From: an uncultured bacterium
GTDB taxonomy: Bacteria > Verrucomicrobiota > Kiritimatiellia > CAIKKV01 > CAIJXV01
Assembly (NCBI GenBank): GCA_903824675.1
Contig: CAIJXV010000070.1
Coordinates: 1-52,116 of the forward strand
Length of the DNA stretch: 52,116 nucleotides
Direction: 5' to 3'
Shown here: positions 1-7,864 of the stretch, one piece after another
How the letters are laid out: the number at the start of each line of letters is the position of its first letter
Numbering within the stretch: position 1 is the stretch's first letter
Notes under the pieces: generated by a model
Database searches by the model: none
What the model was told of the DNA's origin: nothing
What the model saw: only the letters and a program-made list of their open reading frames with translations
Program-made: the position numbers and the translations under genes

Positions 1-65
1 GGGGCGATCCTATTCCTGCTTCCCCTCACAACCCTCTCCCTATCAACGCCTTCTCCTTGTCAGGC

Positions 66-126
66 TGTCCGCTTTTGCTCGCTCCACGCTTTGTCCGCTT
101 TTGCTCGCTCCAGCCGTTCGCTTTTG
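66..126. repeat. Short tandem direct repeat upstream of the first gene
   Basis: A 21-bp unit (66-86) recurs without mismatch at 92-112, and a shortened third copy of its core CGCTTTTG lies at 119-126. The units are about 26 bp apart. No coding signal was found in the first 219 bases. A TTGACA hexamer at 156-161 has only a poor -10 candidate (about 180-186), so I do not call a promoter there. Confidence 0.6.
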
Positions 127-219
127 AAAATCCCCCGACAAGGAAAACTTAACCGTTGACAGAGACCGGGCCAAATTCCAAGATATCGACCGTTTTTTCA
201 CGCACAAGGGGGCTCTCCA

Positions 220-1083
220 ATGAAAATCGGCGTCATGGTTGAATCGTTCCGACTCGGCTGGCTTGAAGGCCTTAAAGCGGCGGCACAAGTGGGCGCCGAC
301 GGCGTGCAGATTTATGCCACCACGGGCGACACCCACTTTTCCAAACTGGTCGGGCCGCGACGCGCCCAGCTTAAAACCGCCCTGGCCGATCACGGTCTGG
401 TCATTTCCGCGCTCTGCGCCGATTTTGGCGGCCACGGCTTCCAAATCGAGGCGGAAAATTCAAAACGGATCGAGGATTCAAAACGGGTCATGGAACTCGG
501 ATTGGAACTCGGAACCCGGGTCGTCACCACTCATATCGGCGTTATTCCAGCCCAACGCGCCCACCCACGACATGCGGTCCTTGCCCGCGCCTGCGAAAAA
601 CTCGGCGCCTTCGGCGATTCCATCGGCGCCACCTTCGCCATTGAGACCGGGCCGGAACCGGCCGCAGTCCTCGCCGCTTTCCTGGCCGATATCGGCCTGC
701 CGAAAGGCATCGGCGTCAATTTCGATCCCGCCAATCTGAAGATGGTCCTCAGCGAAAACATCCCCCAGGCGGTCGCCACCCTCGCCCCCTATATCGTCCA
801 TACCCACGCCAAGGACGGCCTCAACCTCAAGCCGTTCGAGGCGGAACTCCTCTATAATCCCCCCGCCGACAACCAGGGCGTTCCCGCTAATTGGGGTGAT
901 TATTTCCGCGAAGTTCCCCTCGGCGAAGGACAGGTTGATTTCCCCGTCTACCTGGAGGCCATCAAAAAAGCCAAACTCCAAAATCTTTTCTTCACCATCG
1001 AACGCGAGGTCGGCACCGACCCTGTTAATGACATTCGTAAAGCAGTCGATTTCTTGCGAAAAAACGCCGGCTTACTTAACTGA
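220..1083 (+). CDS. Sugar phosphate isomerase/epimerase-like TIM-barrel protein
   Basis: A 287-residue protein of the xylose isomerase-like TIM barrel family (AP endonuclease 2 fold). The usual metal-ligand pattern is visible: Glu142 in FAIETGPEP, Asp169 in NFDPANL, His196 in VHTHAKDG and Glu261 in TIEREVG. Members isomerise or epimerise sugars and inositols or act on keto-sugars; the substrate cannot be read from the sequence. The ATG at 220 has an AAGGGGG ribosome-binding site at 206-212. The next gene, an oxidoreductase, starts 17 bases after the stop, and its own ribosome-binding site overlaps this stop codon. This isomerase plus Gfo/Idh/MocA pair is typical of sugar or inositol catabolic units. 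It is probably cytoplasmic, as no signal peptide is present. Confidence 0.8.
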   Translation: MKIGVMVESFRLGWLEGLKAAAQVGADGVQIYATTGDTHFSKLVGPRRAQLKTALADHGLVISALCADFGGHGFQIEAENSKRIEDSKRVMELGLELGTRVVTTHIGVIPAQRAHPRHAVLARACEKLGAFGDSIGATFAIETGPEPAAVLAAFLADIGLPKGIGVNFDPANLKMVLSENIPQAVATLAPYIVHTHAKDGLNLKPFEAELLYNPPADNQGVPANWGDYFREVPLGEGQVDFPVYLEAIKKAKLQNLFFTIEREVGTDPVNDIRKAVDFLRKNAGLLN

Positions 1084-1100
1084 AAGGAATAGATCTCACC

Positions 1101-2186
1101 ATGTCTAAAAAAGTTAAAATCGGTATCGTCGGATTAGGCGCCATCGGCAATGTCCACGTTAATGCATTCCAGGCCCTCGGCCCGGATGTTGAAATCGCCG
1201 CCCTCAGTGACATCGACCCCGCAAAAACCAATGCCCTGGCGGCCCGTTTTCCGAAAGCCGCCCATTTCAGCGATTACCGCGACCTCGTCAAAAGCGATGT
1301 CGACGGCGTCGTCGTCGCCGTTGGCAATGTCCTGCACAAAGAGGTCGCCATCGCCGCCCTCCAGGCGAAAAAAGCCGCCCTGCTCGAAAAACCCATGGCC
1401 ATGAAGTCCCGCGAGGCGGAAGCCATCCAGAACGCCTCGCGCAAATCCGGAGCCGTCCTCCAGGTCGGCATGGTCCGCCGCCAGATGCCCGCCGCCCGCA
1501 TCGTCAAGGAATATGTCGATAAAAACTATTTCGGTTCGATCTACCACATCCGCGCCGTCCTCATCCGGCGTCGCGGCATCCCCGGACTCGGCGGTTGGTT
1601 CACGACCAAGTCGGCCTCCGGCGGTGGCCCCATGATCGATCTCGGGGTCCACTTTTTTGATCAGGTCATGTGGATGAGCGGTCTCTGGAAACCCACGCAT
1701 GTCAGCGCGCGGACCTATGCGAAATTCGGCCCCCGCATGGGCGATTATCGCTATGTCGGCATGTGGGCCGGCCCCGCCAAGCTGGACGGCAAGTTCGACG
1801 TCGAGGACTATTCGACCGGATTCGTCCGCTTCGGAAAGACGGCCACCATGAGTTTCGAAATCGCCTGGGCCGCCAATGTCGAGGACCAGAGCTATGTTGA
1901 ACTGCTCGGCGACAAAGCCGGGACGCGCATCACGGAGGGGAAAACGGTCACGCTCTTTACCGAGCATGAAAATCGCCCGGCGGACATCTCCCCGCAATTC
2001 GATTCCAATGCCAACCTTTTCGAGTGCCAGGCCCGGGCCTTTGTCGCCGCCATCCGCGGCGAACAACCGCCCGCAGCCACCGGCCCCGAAGGCGTCACGG
2101 TGATGAAGCTGATCGACTCGATCTATGCCTCGAGCGAACGTGGATGCGAAATCAAGTTCGGCGACCTGGGTCCTGAAGGCCGCTGA
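1101..2186 (+). CDS. Gfo/Idh/MocA family NAD(P)-dependent oxidoreductase
   Basis: A 361-residue dehydrogenase. The N-terminal Rossmann fold shows GLGAIG at 11-16. EKP at 96-98 gives the conserved catalytic-site lysine of the family. The C-terminal alpha/beta domain shows GGGPMIDLGVHFFD with Asp180 and His184, the usual catalytic pair. It would oxidise or reduce a sugar or cyclitol with NAD(P). The substrate is unknown, but the adjacent isomerase-like gene suggests a shared carbohydrate pathway. The ribosome-binding site AAAGGA at 1083-1088 supports the start. A terminator follows at 2191-2218, so the two-gene unit ends here. Confidence 0.85.
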   Translation: MSKKVKIGIVGLGAIGNVHVNAFQALGPDVEIAALSDIDPAKTNALAARFPKAAHFSDYRDLVKSDVDGVVVAVGNVLHKEVAIAALQAKKAALLEKPMAMKSREAEAIQNASRKSGAVLQVGMVRRQMPAARIVKEYVDKNYFGSIYHIRAVLIRRRGIPGLGGWFTTKSASGGGPMIDLGVHFFDQVMWMSGLWKPTHVSARTYAKFGPRMGDYRYVGMWAGPAKLDGKFDVEDYSTGFVRFGKTATMSFEIAWAANVEDQSYVELLGDKAGTRITEGKTVTLFTEHENRPADISPQFDSNANLFECQARAFVAAIRGEQPPAATGPEGVTVMKLIDSIYASSERGCEIKFGDLGPEGR

Positions 2187-2190
2187 AAAA

Positions 2191-2218
2191 GAGTTCGCCT
2201 TGTGAGCTCCGTTTTTTT
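2191..2218 (+). terminator. Rho-independent terminator after the isomerase/oxidoreductase pair
   Basis: GAGTTC (2191-2196) pairs with GAGCTC (2204-2209) through a 7-nt loop, with one G-U pair. It is followed by CG and seven T residues (2212-2218). A run of A residues just before the stem can pair with the T tract. The stem is short but the T tract is good. It separates the first two genes from the lipid A genes. Confidence 0.6.
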
Positions 2219-2230
2219 AAGCTGGGGATC

Positions 2231-3073
2231 ATGAGTTCATCGATTCCCGAACATCTGGTCTTGATCGCCGGTCGCGGCGCGTACCCCTTGGAATTGGCGG
2301 CTTCCGCCAAACATCAGGGGGTGCGCCGGCTCTCCGTCATCGCCTTTAAAAAAGAGTCCGATTCCGAATTGGACCGGCTCGCCGACGACATCGCATGGAT
2401 CCATCTGGGCCAATACGGCGCCATGCTCCAGGCGCTCGCCGCCTCCGGCGCCTGTCACGCCGTCATGGCCGGACAAATCACGCCCACCCACCTGTTCACG
2501 GTCCGGATGGATAAACCCCTGCTCGACCTGCTCGCCCGACTTCCCGTCCGGAATGCCGACACGATTTTCAGCGCGGTCGGCGAGGACCTTAGAAAAATCG
2601 GGATTGAACTATTGCCGGCCTCCCAGTTCATGGAACAATCAATGCCGGCCGCCGGACTCCTCACCCGCCGGGCCCCGACCCTGGAAGAAACCCAGGATAT
2701 CACATTGGGCCTGAAAATCGCCAAAACCACCAGTCGCCTCGAAATCGGACAGACCGTGGTCCTCAAACGGGGCACCATCCTGGCGGTCGAAGCCTTCGAG
2801 GGGACGGATGCGTGTATTGAGCGGGCCGGCGATCTCGGCGGACCGGGGGCGGTCATCGTCAAGGTGGCCCGCGAAAATCACGATATGCGTTTCGATATCC
2901 CCGTTATCGGGCCCCGCACCCTTAAAGGGTTGAAGCACATCAAGGCCGCAGTTCTCGCAATCGAAGCCGGCCGGGCCATCTTATTGGAACGAGACAAAAC
3001 AATTCAAGCCGCCGACGCCATGAATCTGGCCCTGGTGGTGCTGGAAACGGGAGCGCATCATGCCGGAACGTAA
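2231..3073 (+). CDS. lpxI: UDP-2,3-diacylglucosamine pyrophosphatase LpxI
   Basis: A 280-residue protein matching the LpxI (DUF1009) family. It has an N-terminal LIAGRGAYPLEL segment, then AVEAFEGTD (Glu190-Asp193) and DMRFD at 218-222, the signature that contains the catalytic aspartate region in characterised LpxI. LpxI hydrolyses UDP-2,3-diacylglucosamine to lipid X in lipid A synthesis and replaces LpxH in many non-enterobacterial Gram-negatives. Length and motif order are normal for the family. A GGGG stretch about 5 nt before the ATG serves as the ribosome-binding site. The next gene starts 14 bases before this one ends, and lpxB follows, which strongly supports the assignment and a Gram-negative cell with lipid A. 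Confidence 0.93.
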   Translation: MSSSIPEHLVLIAGRGAYPLELAASAKHQGVRRLSVIAFKKESDSELDRLADDIAWIHLGQYGAMLQALAASGACHAVMAGQITPTHLFTVRMDKPLLDLLARLPVRNADTIFSAVGEDLRKIGIELLPASQFMEQSMPAAGLLTRRAPTLEETQDITLGLKIAKTTSRLEIGQTVVLKRGTILAVEAFEGTDACIERAGDLGGPGAVIVKVARENHDMRFDIPVIGPRTLKGLKHIKAAVLAIEAGRAILLERDKTIQAADAMNLALVVLETGAHHAGT

Positions 3074-4010
3074 CATCAAGGTCGGAGTCGCCGGTGTGGG
3101 CAGTCTGGGCCAATGGCATGCGCGCGTTTATTCCGAGCTCGCCGGGGCCGACCTCGTCGGCGTCTACGATGCCGACCGCGCCCGGGCGGAGGAAATCGCT
3201 CAACGGTATAAGACCCGCCCCTTTGATTCGCTAGAAGCCCTCGCCGATGCGGTCGAGGCCGTCAGTATCGTGGTCCCCACCGACCATCATCTGGCCGTGG
3301 CCCGGCTCTTCCTCGAACGCGATCGGCACGTGCTCGTTGAAAAACCCATCGCCGATACCACCGATAATGCCGAACAGATGGTGGCTCTGGCCCGGGACCG
3401 CAAGCTCATTCTCCAGGTCGGCCATGTCGAGCGGTTCAACCCGGTCCTCTCGCACCTGGAAGCCCTCTTGAACCGCCCGCGCTTCATCGAGGCGGTCCGC
3501 CTGGCCCCCTACCCTCCCCCCCGGGAAGGATTACATCCCCGAGGGACTGAGGTCAGCGTCGTCCTGGACCTGATGATTCATGACCTTGAAATCATCCTCC
3601 ACCTCGTCAAGGCACCCCTGAAGGAATTTCATGCCGTCGGGGTCCCCGTTCTCAGCCCCTCGGAAGACATTGCCAATGTGCGCCTGGTTTTCGAGGGGGG
3701 ATGTGTCGCCAATATCAGCGCCAGCCGCATCAGTATGGAACGGGTCCGAAAAATACGGGTTTTCCAAACCGATGCTTATCTTTCGCTCGACTACCAGGCC
3801 CAGACGGGAATCATGCACCGTAAAACTGAAACCGGGATTAAGACGGAAGAGATTCCCATCGACAAGGGCGAACCCCTGCTCAACGAACTCAGTTCGTTCG
3901 TCGATTGCGTCCGGACCCGTCATGAGCCGGTGGTCTCGGGCGTTCAAGCCTCTCAAGCCCTGCAGTTGGCGGTGGCCATCTGCCGCCATATCCGCGAAGG
4001 GGGCTCATGA
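3060..4010 (+). CDS. Gfo/Idh/MocA oxidoreductase of the lipid A cluster (GnnA-like candidate)
   Basis: A 316-residue NAD(P)-dependent sugar dehydrogenase. It shows GVGSLG (12-17), EKP (94-96), GHVERFNP (121-128) and an Asp170/His174 pair in DLMIHDLE. It overlaps lpxI by 14 bases and lpxB by 4 bases, so the three are translationally coupled. In several phyla an oxidoreductase at this position (GnnA) oxidises the 3-hydroxyl of UDP-GlcNAc so that a transaminase (GnnB) can make the 3-amino sugar used for amide-linked lipid A. The position fits that role, but no transaminase is in the window, so the function is an inference. It is clearly distinct from the other Gfo/Idh/MocA gene upstream. Confidence 0.82.
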   Translation: MPERNIKVGVAGVGSLGQWHARVYSELAGADLVGVYDADRARAEEIAQRYKTRPFDSLEALADAVEAVSIVVPTDHHLAVARLFLERDRHVLVEKPIADTTDNAEQMVALARDRKLILQVGHVERFNPVLSHLEALLNRPRFIEAVRLAPYPPPREGLHPRGTEVSVVLDLMIHDLEIILHLVKAPLKEFHAVGVPVLSPSEDIANVRLVFEGGCVANISASRISMERVRKIRVFQTDAYLSLDYQAQTGIMHRKTETGIKTEEIPIDKGEPLLNELSSFVDCVRTRHEPVVSGVQASQALQLAVAICRHIREGGS

Positions 4011-5158
4011 CCGGCCGCCCGCTCCGCCTCCTGATTGTCGCCGGCGAGGTCTCGGGGGATCTCCAGGCCGCCCGCCTGATCCGGGCTCTGAAGCAACATC
4101 ACCCGGACGTCGAGTGTTTCGGCATCGGGGGGGATGCGCTCCGCGCCGAGGGGATGGAGATTCTCACCGATGCGCGACACATGGCCGTCATGGGCTTGAC
4201 CGAAGTTCTCAAACGCCTGTTCTTTTTCCGGCGGGTCTTTTTCAACCTCCTGGCTGAAGCCCGTAAGCGCCGTCCCGATGCCGTCCTGCTGGTCGATTAT
4301 CCCGGCTTTAACCTGCGCTTCGCCGAACGGGCCCACCGGCTGGGCTTAAAGGTCATCTATTATATCTGTCCCCAGGTGTGGGCCTGGAACCGGCGTCGGA
4401 TTCCCCACATGGCGCAAATCGTCGACCGTCTGATTTCTATTTTCCCTTTTGAACCGGACGTTTTCAAAGACACGAACTTGAAGGTGAATTACGTCGGGCA
4501 TCCTTTCTATGACGAAGCCCGGGCCGGTCTGGCCCAGCCGCCACCCGAACTTCCTTGGGCGGGGTCCCCCCATCTGGCGCTCCTGCCGGGCAGTCGCAGG
4601 CATGAAATCCAACGCCTCCTGCCGCCCTTGCTCGAAACCGCCCGCCGTCTCCTGCCGATCCAACCTCAATTAGGGGTCTTGATCGCTGCACCCTCCCGGG
4701 AAATCGGCGATTGGGTGCAAACTATCGCCAACCGGCATGGAGGCCTCCCGCCCCGTACGGAAATCGTCTGCAATCGGACCCGCGACATCTTGCGTACGGC
4801 GACCGCCGCCCTCGTCGCCTCGGGGACCGCCACCCTGGAATCCGGATTGATGGGTTGCCCCACCGTCATTCTTTATAAAATGTCCTGGCCGACCTACTGG
4901 CTGGGTCGACGCCTGGTTCACATTCGCCATATCGGCATGCTCAACATTATCGCCGACCGCCGGATCTGTCCTGAATTTCTTCAGGCCGAAGCCCATCCGG
5001 ATAATCTCCTGACGGCTATCCGCCCTTTGCTCGAGGATAGCCCTGCCCGCCGGGAGATGATCGCAGGACTCACTGCCGTCCGCGAAATGCTCGGCCCCAG
5101 CGGGGCCTCCGAGCGCGCCGCTGAAGTCCTTCTGGAAGAATTGACGCCGCAGGATTAA
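4007..5158 (+). CDS. lpxB: Lipid-A-disaccharide synthase LpxB
   Basis: A 383-residue GT-B glycosyltransferase of the GT19 family. Typical blocks are GEVSGD (13-18), VDYPGFN (96-102) and PQVWAW (122-127), followed by a C-terminal nucleotide-sugar domain with GSRRHEI and SGTATLE. LpxB condenses lipid X with UDP-2,3-diacylglucosamine to form the lipid A disaccharide at the inner face of the cytoplasmic membrane. Length is normal. The ATG overlaps the stop of the preceding oxidoreductase by 4 bases (ATGA). It converges on hydG with only 43 bases between them and no convincing terminator there. Confidence 0.95.
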   Translation: MTGRPLRLLIVAGEVSGDLQAARLIRALKQHHPDVECFGIGGDALRAEGMEILTDARHMAVMGLTEVLKRLFFFRRVFFNLLAEARKRRPDAVLLVDYPGFNLRFAERAHRLGLKVIYYICPQVWAWNRRRIPHMAQIVDRLISIFPFEPDVFKDTNLKVNYVGHPFYDEARAGLAQPPPELPWAGSPHLALLPGSRRHEIQRLLPPLLETARRLLPIQPQLGVLIAAPSREIGDWVQTIANRHGGLPPRTEIVCNRTRDILRTATAALVASGTATLESGLMGCPTVILYKMSWPTYWLGRRLVHIRHIGMLNIIADRRICPEFLQAEAHPDNLLTAIRPLLEDSPARREMIAGLTAVREMLGPSGASERAAEVLLEELTPQD

Positions 5159-5201
5159 GGGAATCCATTCCTGGCGGCCCCACCCTCCCGCGTTCACCGG
5201 A

Positions 5202-6632
5202 TCAATAACACAAATCCCGTTCACCGGCGCGAATCTGTTCCATCGCAGAGATCAACCGATCCTTGGGTGCCCCCGGGGGAATGCGTGCCAATTCCCGATC
5301 GATCTGGACAAAACCAGCCTGGCGGGTTTCCGGCCCGGCATAATCCAACAGGTACTCCAGAAACGTCAAGACGGCGTTGGGCGTGCAGAACTGCTTGACG
5401 AAACCCGGAACAGCAAATTCCATGAAATGCTGGCCTGTCCGCCCCATCCGGTAGCAACTGGTGCAAAACGAGGGAATCATTTCCGCCCGGCATAATTCGG
5501 CAATCACTTCATCCAGCGTCCGCTGGTCGCCCAGCTTGAATTGACTGCGGACAAAGGCATCCCCACCGGCTTCGGCCGCATAAGCGCCAATCCCGATGTT
5601 CGAGCCGCCGTCGATCTGGGAAACCCCGAATTCAAGCATTGCATTGCGCATTTCAATCGATTCGCGGCACGTCAAAATCAGGCCCGTGTAGGGCACCGCC
5701 AGACGGAGAATCGCGACCAGTTTCATGAAATCGGCGTCAGGAACCCGCTGCGGCGGGCGATCCGCAAAAACCGTTCCCACCGCCGGTTCGATCCGGGGAA
5801 AGGAAATCGTATGCGGCCCCACCCCAAAACGCTCTTCCAAATGCAGGGTGTGACTCAACAGACCCAACACCTCAAAGCGCCAGTCATAGAGCCCCATCAA
5901 AGCGCCGATCCCCACATCATCGATCCCCGCCTCCATCGCCCGGTCTAATCCATAAAGGCGCCACAGGAAATCCGATTTGGGCCCCCGCGGATGGACCGAC
6001 CGGTAGGTCGCCTCATGATAGGATTCCTGAAAGATCTGATAGGTTCCGATCCCGGACGCCTTGACGGTCCGATAGCCTGCGACATCCATCGGTGCCGCAT
6101 TGATATTCACCCGGCGGATATTGCCATTCCCGACTCGACGGGCGTAAACCTGGCGAACGGTATCGGCGATAAAATCGGGGTTGTAGCGAGGATGCTCGCC
6201 GAAAACCAGAATCAGGCGTTTGTGCCCTTTAGCCAACAAGGCATCCACTTCACCGGTCAACAACTCCGGCGTCAAGGTCGCGCGTTCGACCGCGGGATTT
6301 GAAGATCTGAATCCGCAATAGGAACAGTCATTGATACAGTCGTTCCCGACATATAACGGGGCAAACAGCACGATCCGATTACCGTAAACGGCCTGTTTCA
6401 AAGCCCGCGCCGTATCGAAGATCGCCGCCGTTTGCTCGGGATCCTGAATCCGGATCAAGGCCGCCGCCTCTCGCAGTTCCAATCGTTGTTTCCCCCGCGC
6501 CTTGGCCAGGATATCGCGGATCATCGATGGATCCGGGGCCTGAGTCTCGGCCAATAGATGGCCGATCTCCGCCGCAGGAATGAAGGAGGCGTGCCCACCG
6601 GCCGTGGGATCAGGCTTAAGGGTTGTTTTCAT
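5202..6632 (-). CDS. hydG: [FeFe]-hydrogenase maturase HydG (tyrosine lyase)
   Basis: A 476-residue radical SAM enzyme. The CX3CX2C motif Cys99-Cys103-Cys106 binds the SAM cluster. The HydG-specific C-terminal CX2CX22C motif is complete (Cys390, Cys393, Cys416). HydG cleaves tyrosine to p-cresol, CO and cyanide and builds the Fe(CO)(CN) synthon of the H-cluster. The second cluster motif separates it from ThiH, which lacks it. The start overlaps the hydF stop by 4 bases. It is the last gene of the maturation operon, in the order TM1266-type regulator, aspA, hydF, hydG. Confidence 0.97.
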   Translation of the reverse strand: MKTTLKPDPTAGGHASFIPAAEIGHLLAETQAPDPSMIRDILAKARGKQRLELREAAALIRIQDPEQTAAIFDTARALKQAVYGNRIVLFAPLYVGNDCINDCSYCGFRSSNPAVERATLTPELLTGEVDALLAKGHKRLILVFGEHPRYNPDFIADTVRQVYARRVGNGNIRRVNINAAPMDVAGYRTVKASGIGTYQIFQESYHEATYRSVHPRGPKSDFLWRLYGLDRAMEAGIDDVGIGALMGLYDWRFEVLGLLSHTLHLEERFGVGPHTISFPRIEPAVGTVFADRPPQRVPDADFMKLVAILRLAVPYTGLILTCRESIEMRNAMLEFGVSQIDGGSNIGIGAYAAEAGGDAFVRSQFKLGDQRTLDEVIAELCRAEMIPSFCTSCYRMGRTGQHFMEFAVPGFVKQFCTPNAVLTFLEYLLDYAGPETRQAGFVQIDRELARIPPGAPKDRLISAMEQIRAGERDLCY

Positions 6633-7864
6633 ACGGTTCTCGTTTCCGCCCGCGCAAGGGCTTTTTCATAGGCTGACAGGGCAAAAGGAAAAGGCGACAA
6701 GACCCTGCGCAAAACGCCCTGGGTTTTGGCGATGCAAACTCCATAATTGGTGATCGGCACCCCGGCCGCCCGGCATTGTTCAATCCGGGTCAGCATCGTG
6801 CGCCGGTTATGCATACACCCGCCACATTGAACCACCAATCGGTAACGGGGAAGATCGTCCGGGAAATCCCGTCCCGCACAACTGTCCACCTCCACGGCGA
6901 CTCCGGCATACTGCCGGATCCAACGGGGAATTTTAACCCGCCCGATATCATCCTCCAATGCGTGATGGCTACAGGATTCGGCTATCAAAATCCGGTCGCC
7001 CGACTGCAAATGATCCAGTGCCGCCGCCCCCTCCGCCAACTGGGCCAAGTCGCCTTTCATCCGGGCCATGAGAATTGAGAAGGTGGTACAAGGCACTGCC
7101 GCCGGCGTGTCGGCCACCATCTTCAACACCACTTGGGAATCGCAAACCACCAGGGAAGGCGCCTCCTTTAACCGGTCCAATGCGGATGCATATTCCCTTT
7201 CCTTGACCACCAGGATGGCGGCATCATGGTCCAGAGCGTCCCGCAAGGCTTGAACTTGCGGCAATATCAACCGGCCCTTGGGAGCCTGTAAATCGATCGG
7301 CACCACCAATACCATTAACCCTCCTGCCGGCAACAAATCGCCGACTAGGGCGGGCGGATCTAAAAAGGATTCCGGGCAAACGGCCAGCACGGCGGTCTTG
7401 AGGTGGGACAGGAAGGATTCGCGCGATTTCGTATCCAGCGAGGAACACACCAACGCATCAATTCCCGTCGGTGGCGGATTCAAGTCGACCTTGTTGTAAA
7501 CCGTCACGACCGGAATTTTTCGCTTTTCCGCCTCCTGCCGGGCCTCGATTTCGGCGGGGGTTTCCGTTCCCCACTCGCGGATCAACACCACCACATCCGC
7601 CCGGTCAAAAACCCGCCAGGTCCGTTCCATTCTTTGCGGCCCCAATTGGGTCATATCCTCCAAACCCGGCGTGTCCAGCCAAACCACCGGACCTAAAGGG
7701 GATAGTTCCATGGTTTTCTCAACCACATCTGTCGTCGTTCCCGGTAGCGGCGAGGTCAGGGCCACATCCTGACCGGCCAAAAAATTCAGGAATGTTGATT
7801 TGCCGACATTGGTTCGGCCCATCAGTGCCAGGTGTAATCGTTCGCCGCGCGATACGCCACTCAT
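6629..7864 (-). CDS. hydF: [FeFe]-hydrogenase maturation GTPase HydF
   Basis: A 411-residue HydF, the scaffold on which the diiron subcluster is assembled before transfer to HydA. The N-terminal GTPase has GRTNVGKS (16-23), DTPG (64-67) and NKVD (124-127). The C-terminal cluster-binding part has CSH (Cys298, His300) and CGGC (Cys347, Cys350). The residue before CGGC is Gln346, where many HydF proteins have His. This may change the fourth, exchangeable ligand but not the three cysteines. It overlaps aspA upstream and hydG downstream by 4 bases each, so it is translationally coupled on both sides. Confidence 0.97.
   Translation of the reverse strand: MSGVSRGERLHLALMGRTNVGKSTFLNFLAGQDVALTSPLPGTTTDVVEKTMELSPLGPVVWLDTPGLEDMTQLGPQRMERTWRVFDRADVVVLIREWGTETPAEIEARQEAEKRKIPVVTVYNKVDLNPPPTGIDALVCSSLDTKSRESFLSHLKTAVLAVCPESFLDPPALVGDLLPAGGLMVLVVPIDLQAPKGRLILPQVQALRDALDHDAAILVVKEREYASALDRLKEAPSLVVCDSQVVLKMVADTPAAVPCTTFSILMARMKGDLAQLAEGAAALDHLQSGDRILIAESCSHHALEDDIGRVKIPRWIRQYAGVAVEVDSCAGRDFPDDLPRYRLVVQCGGCMHNRRTMLTRIEQCRAAGVPITNYGVCIAKTQGVLRRVLSPFPFALSAYEKALARAETRTV

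Noticed and set aside
66-112. CRISPR array at the left edge
   Set aside because: Only two full units with a 5-base gap; no regular spacers and no cas genes.
1134-2066. Long open frame antisense to the first oxidoreductase
   Set aside because: The plus-strand gene has all family motifs; the antisense frame is a result of GC-rich codon use and has no motif or ribosome-binding site.
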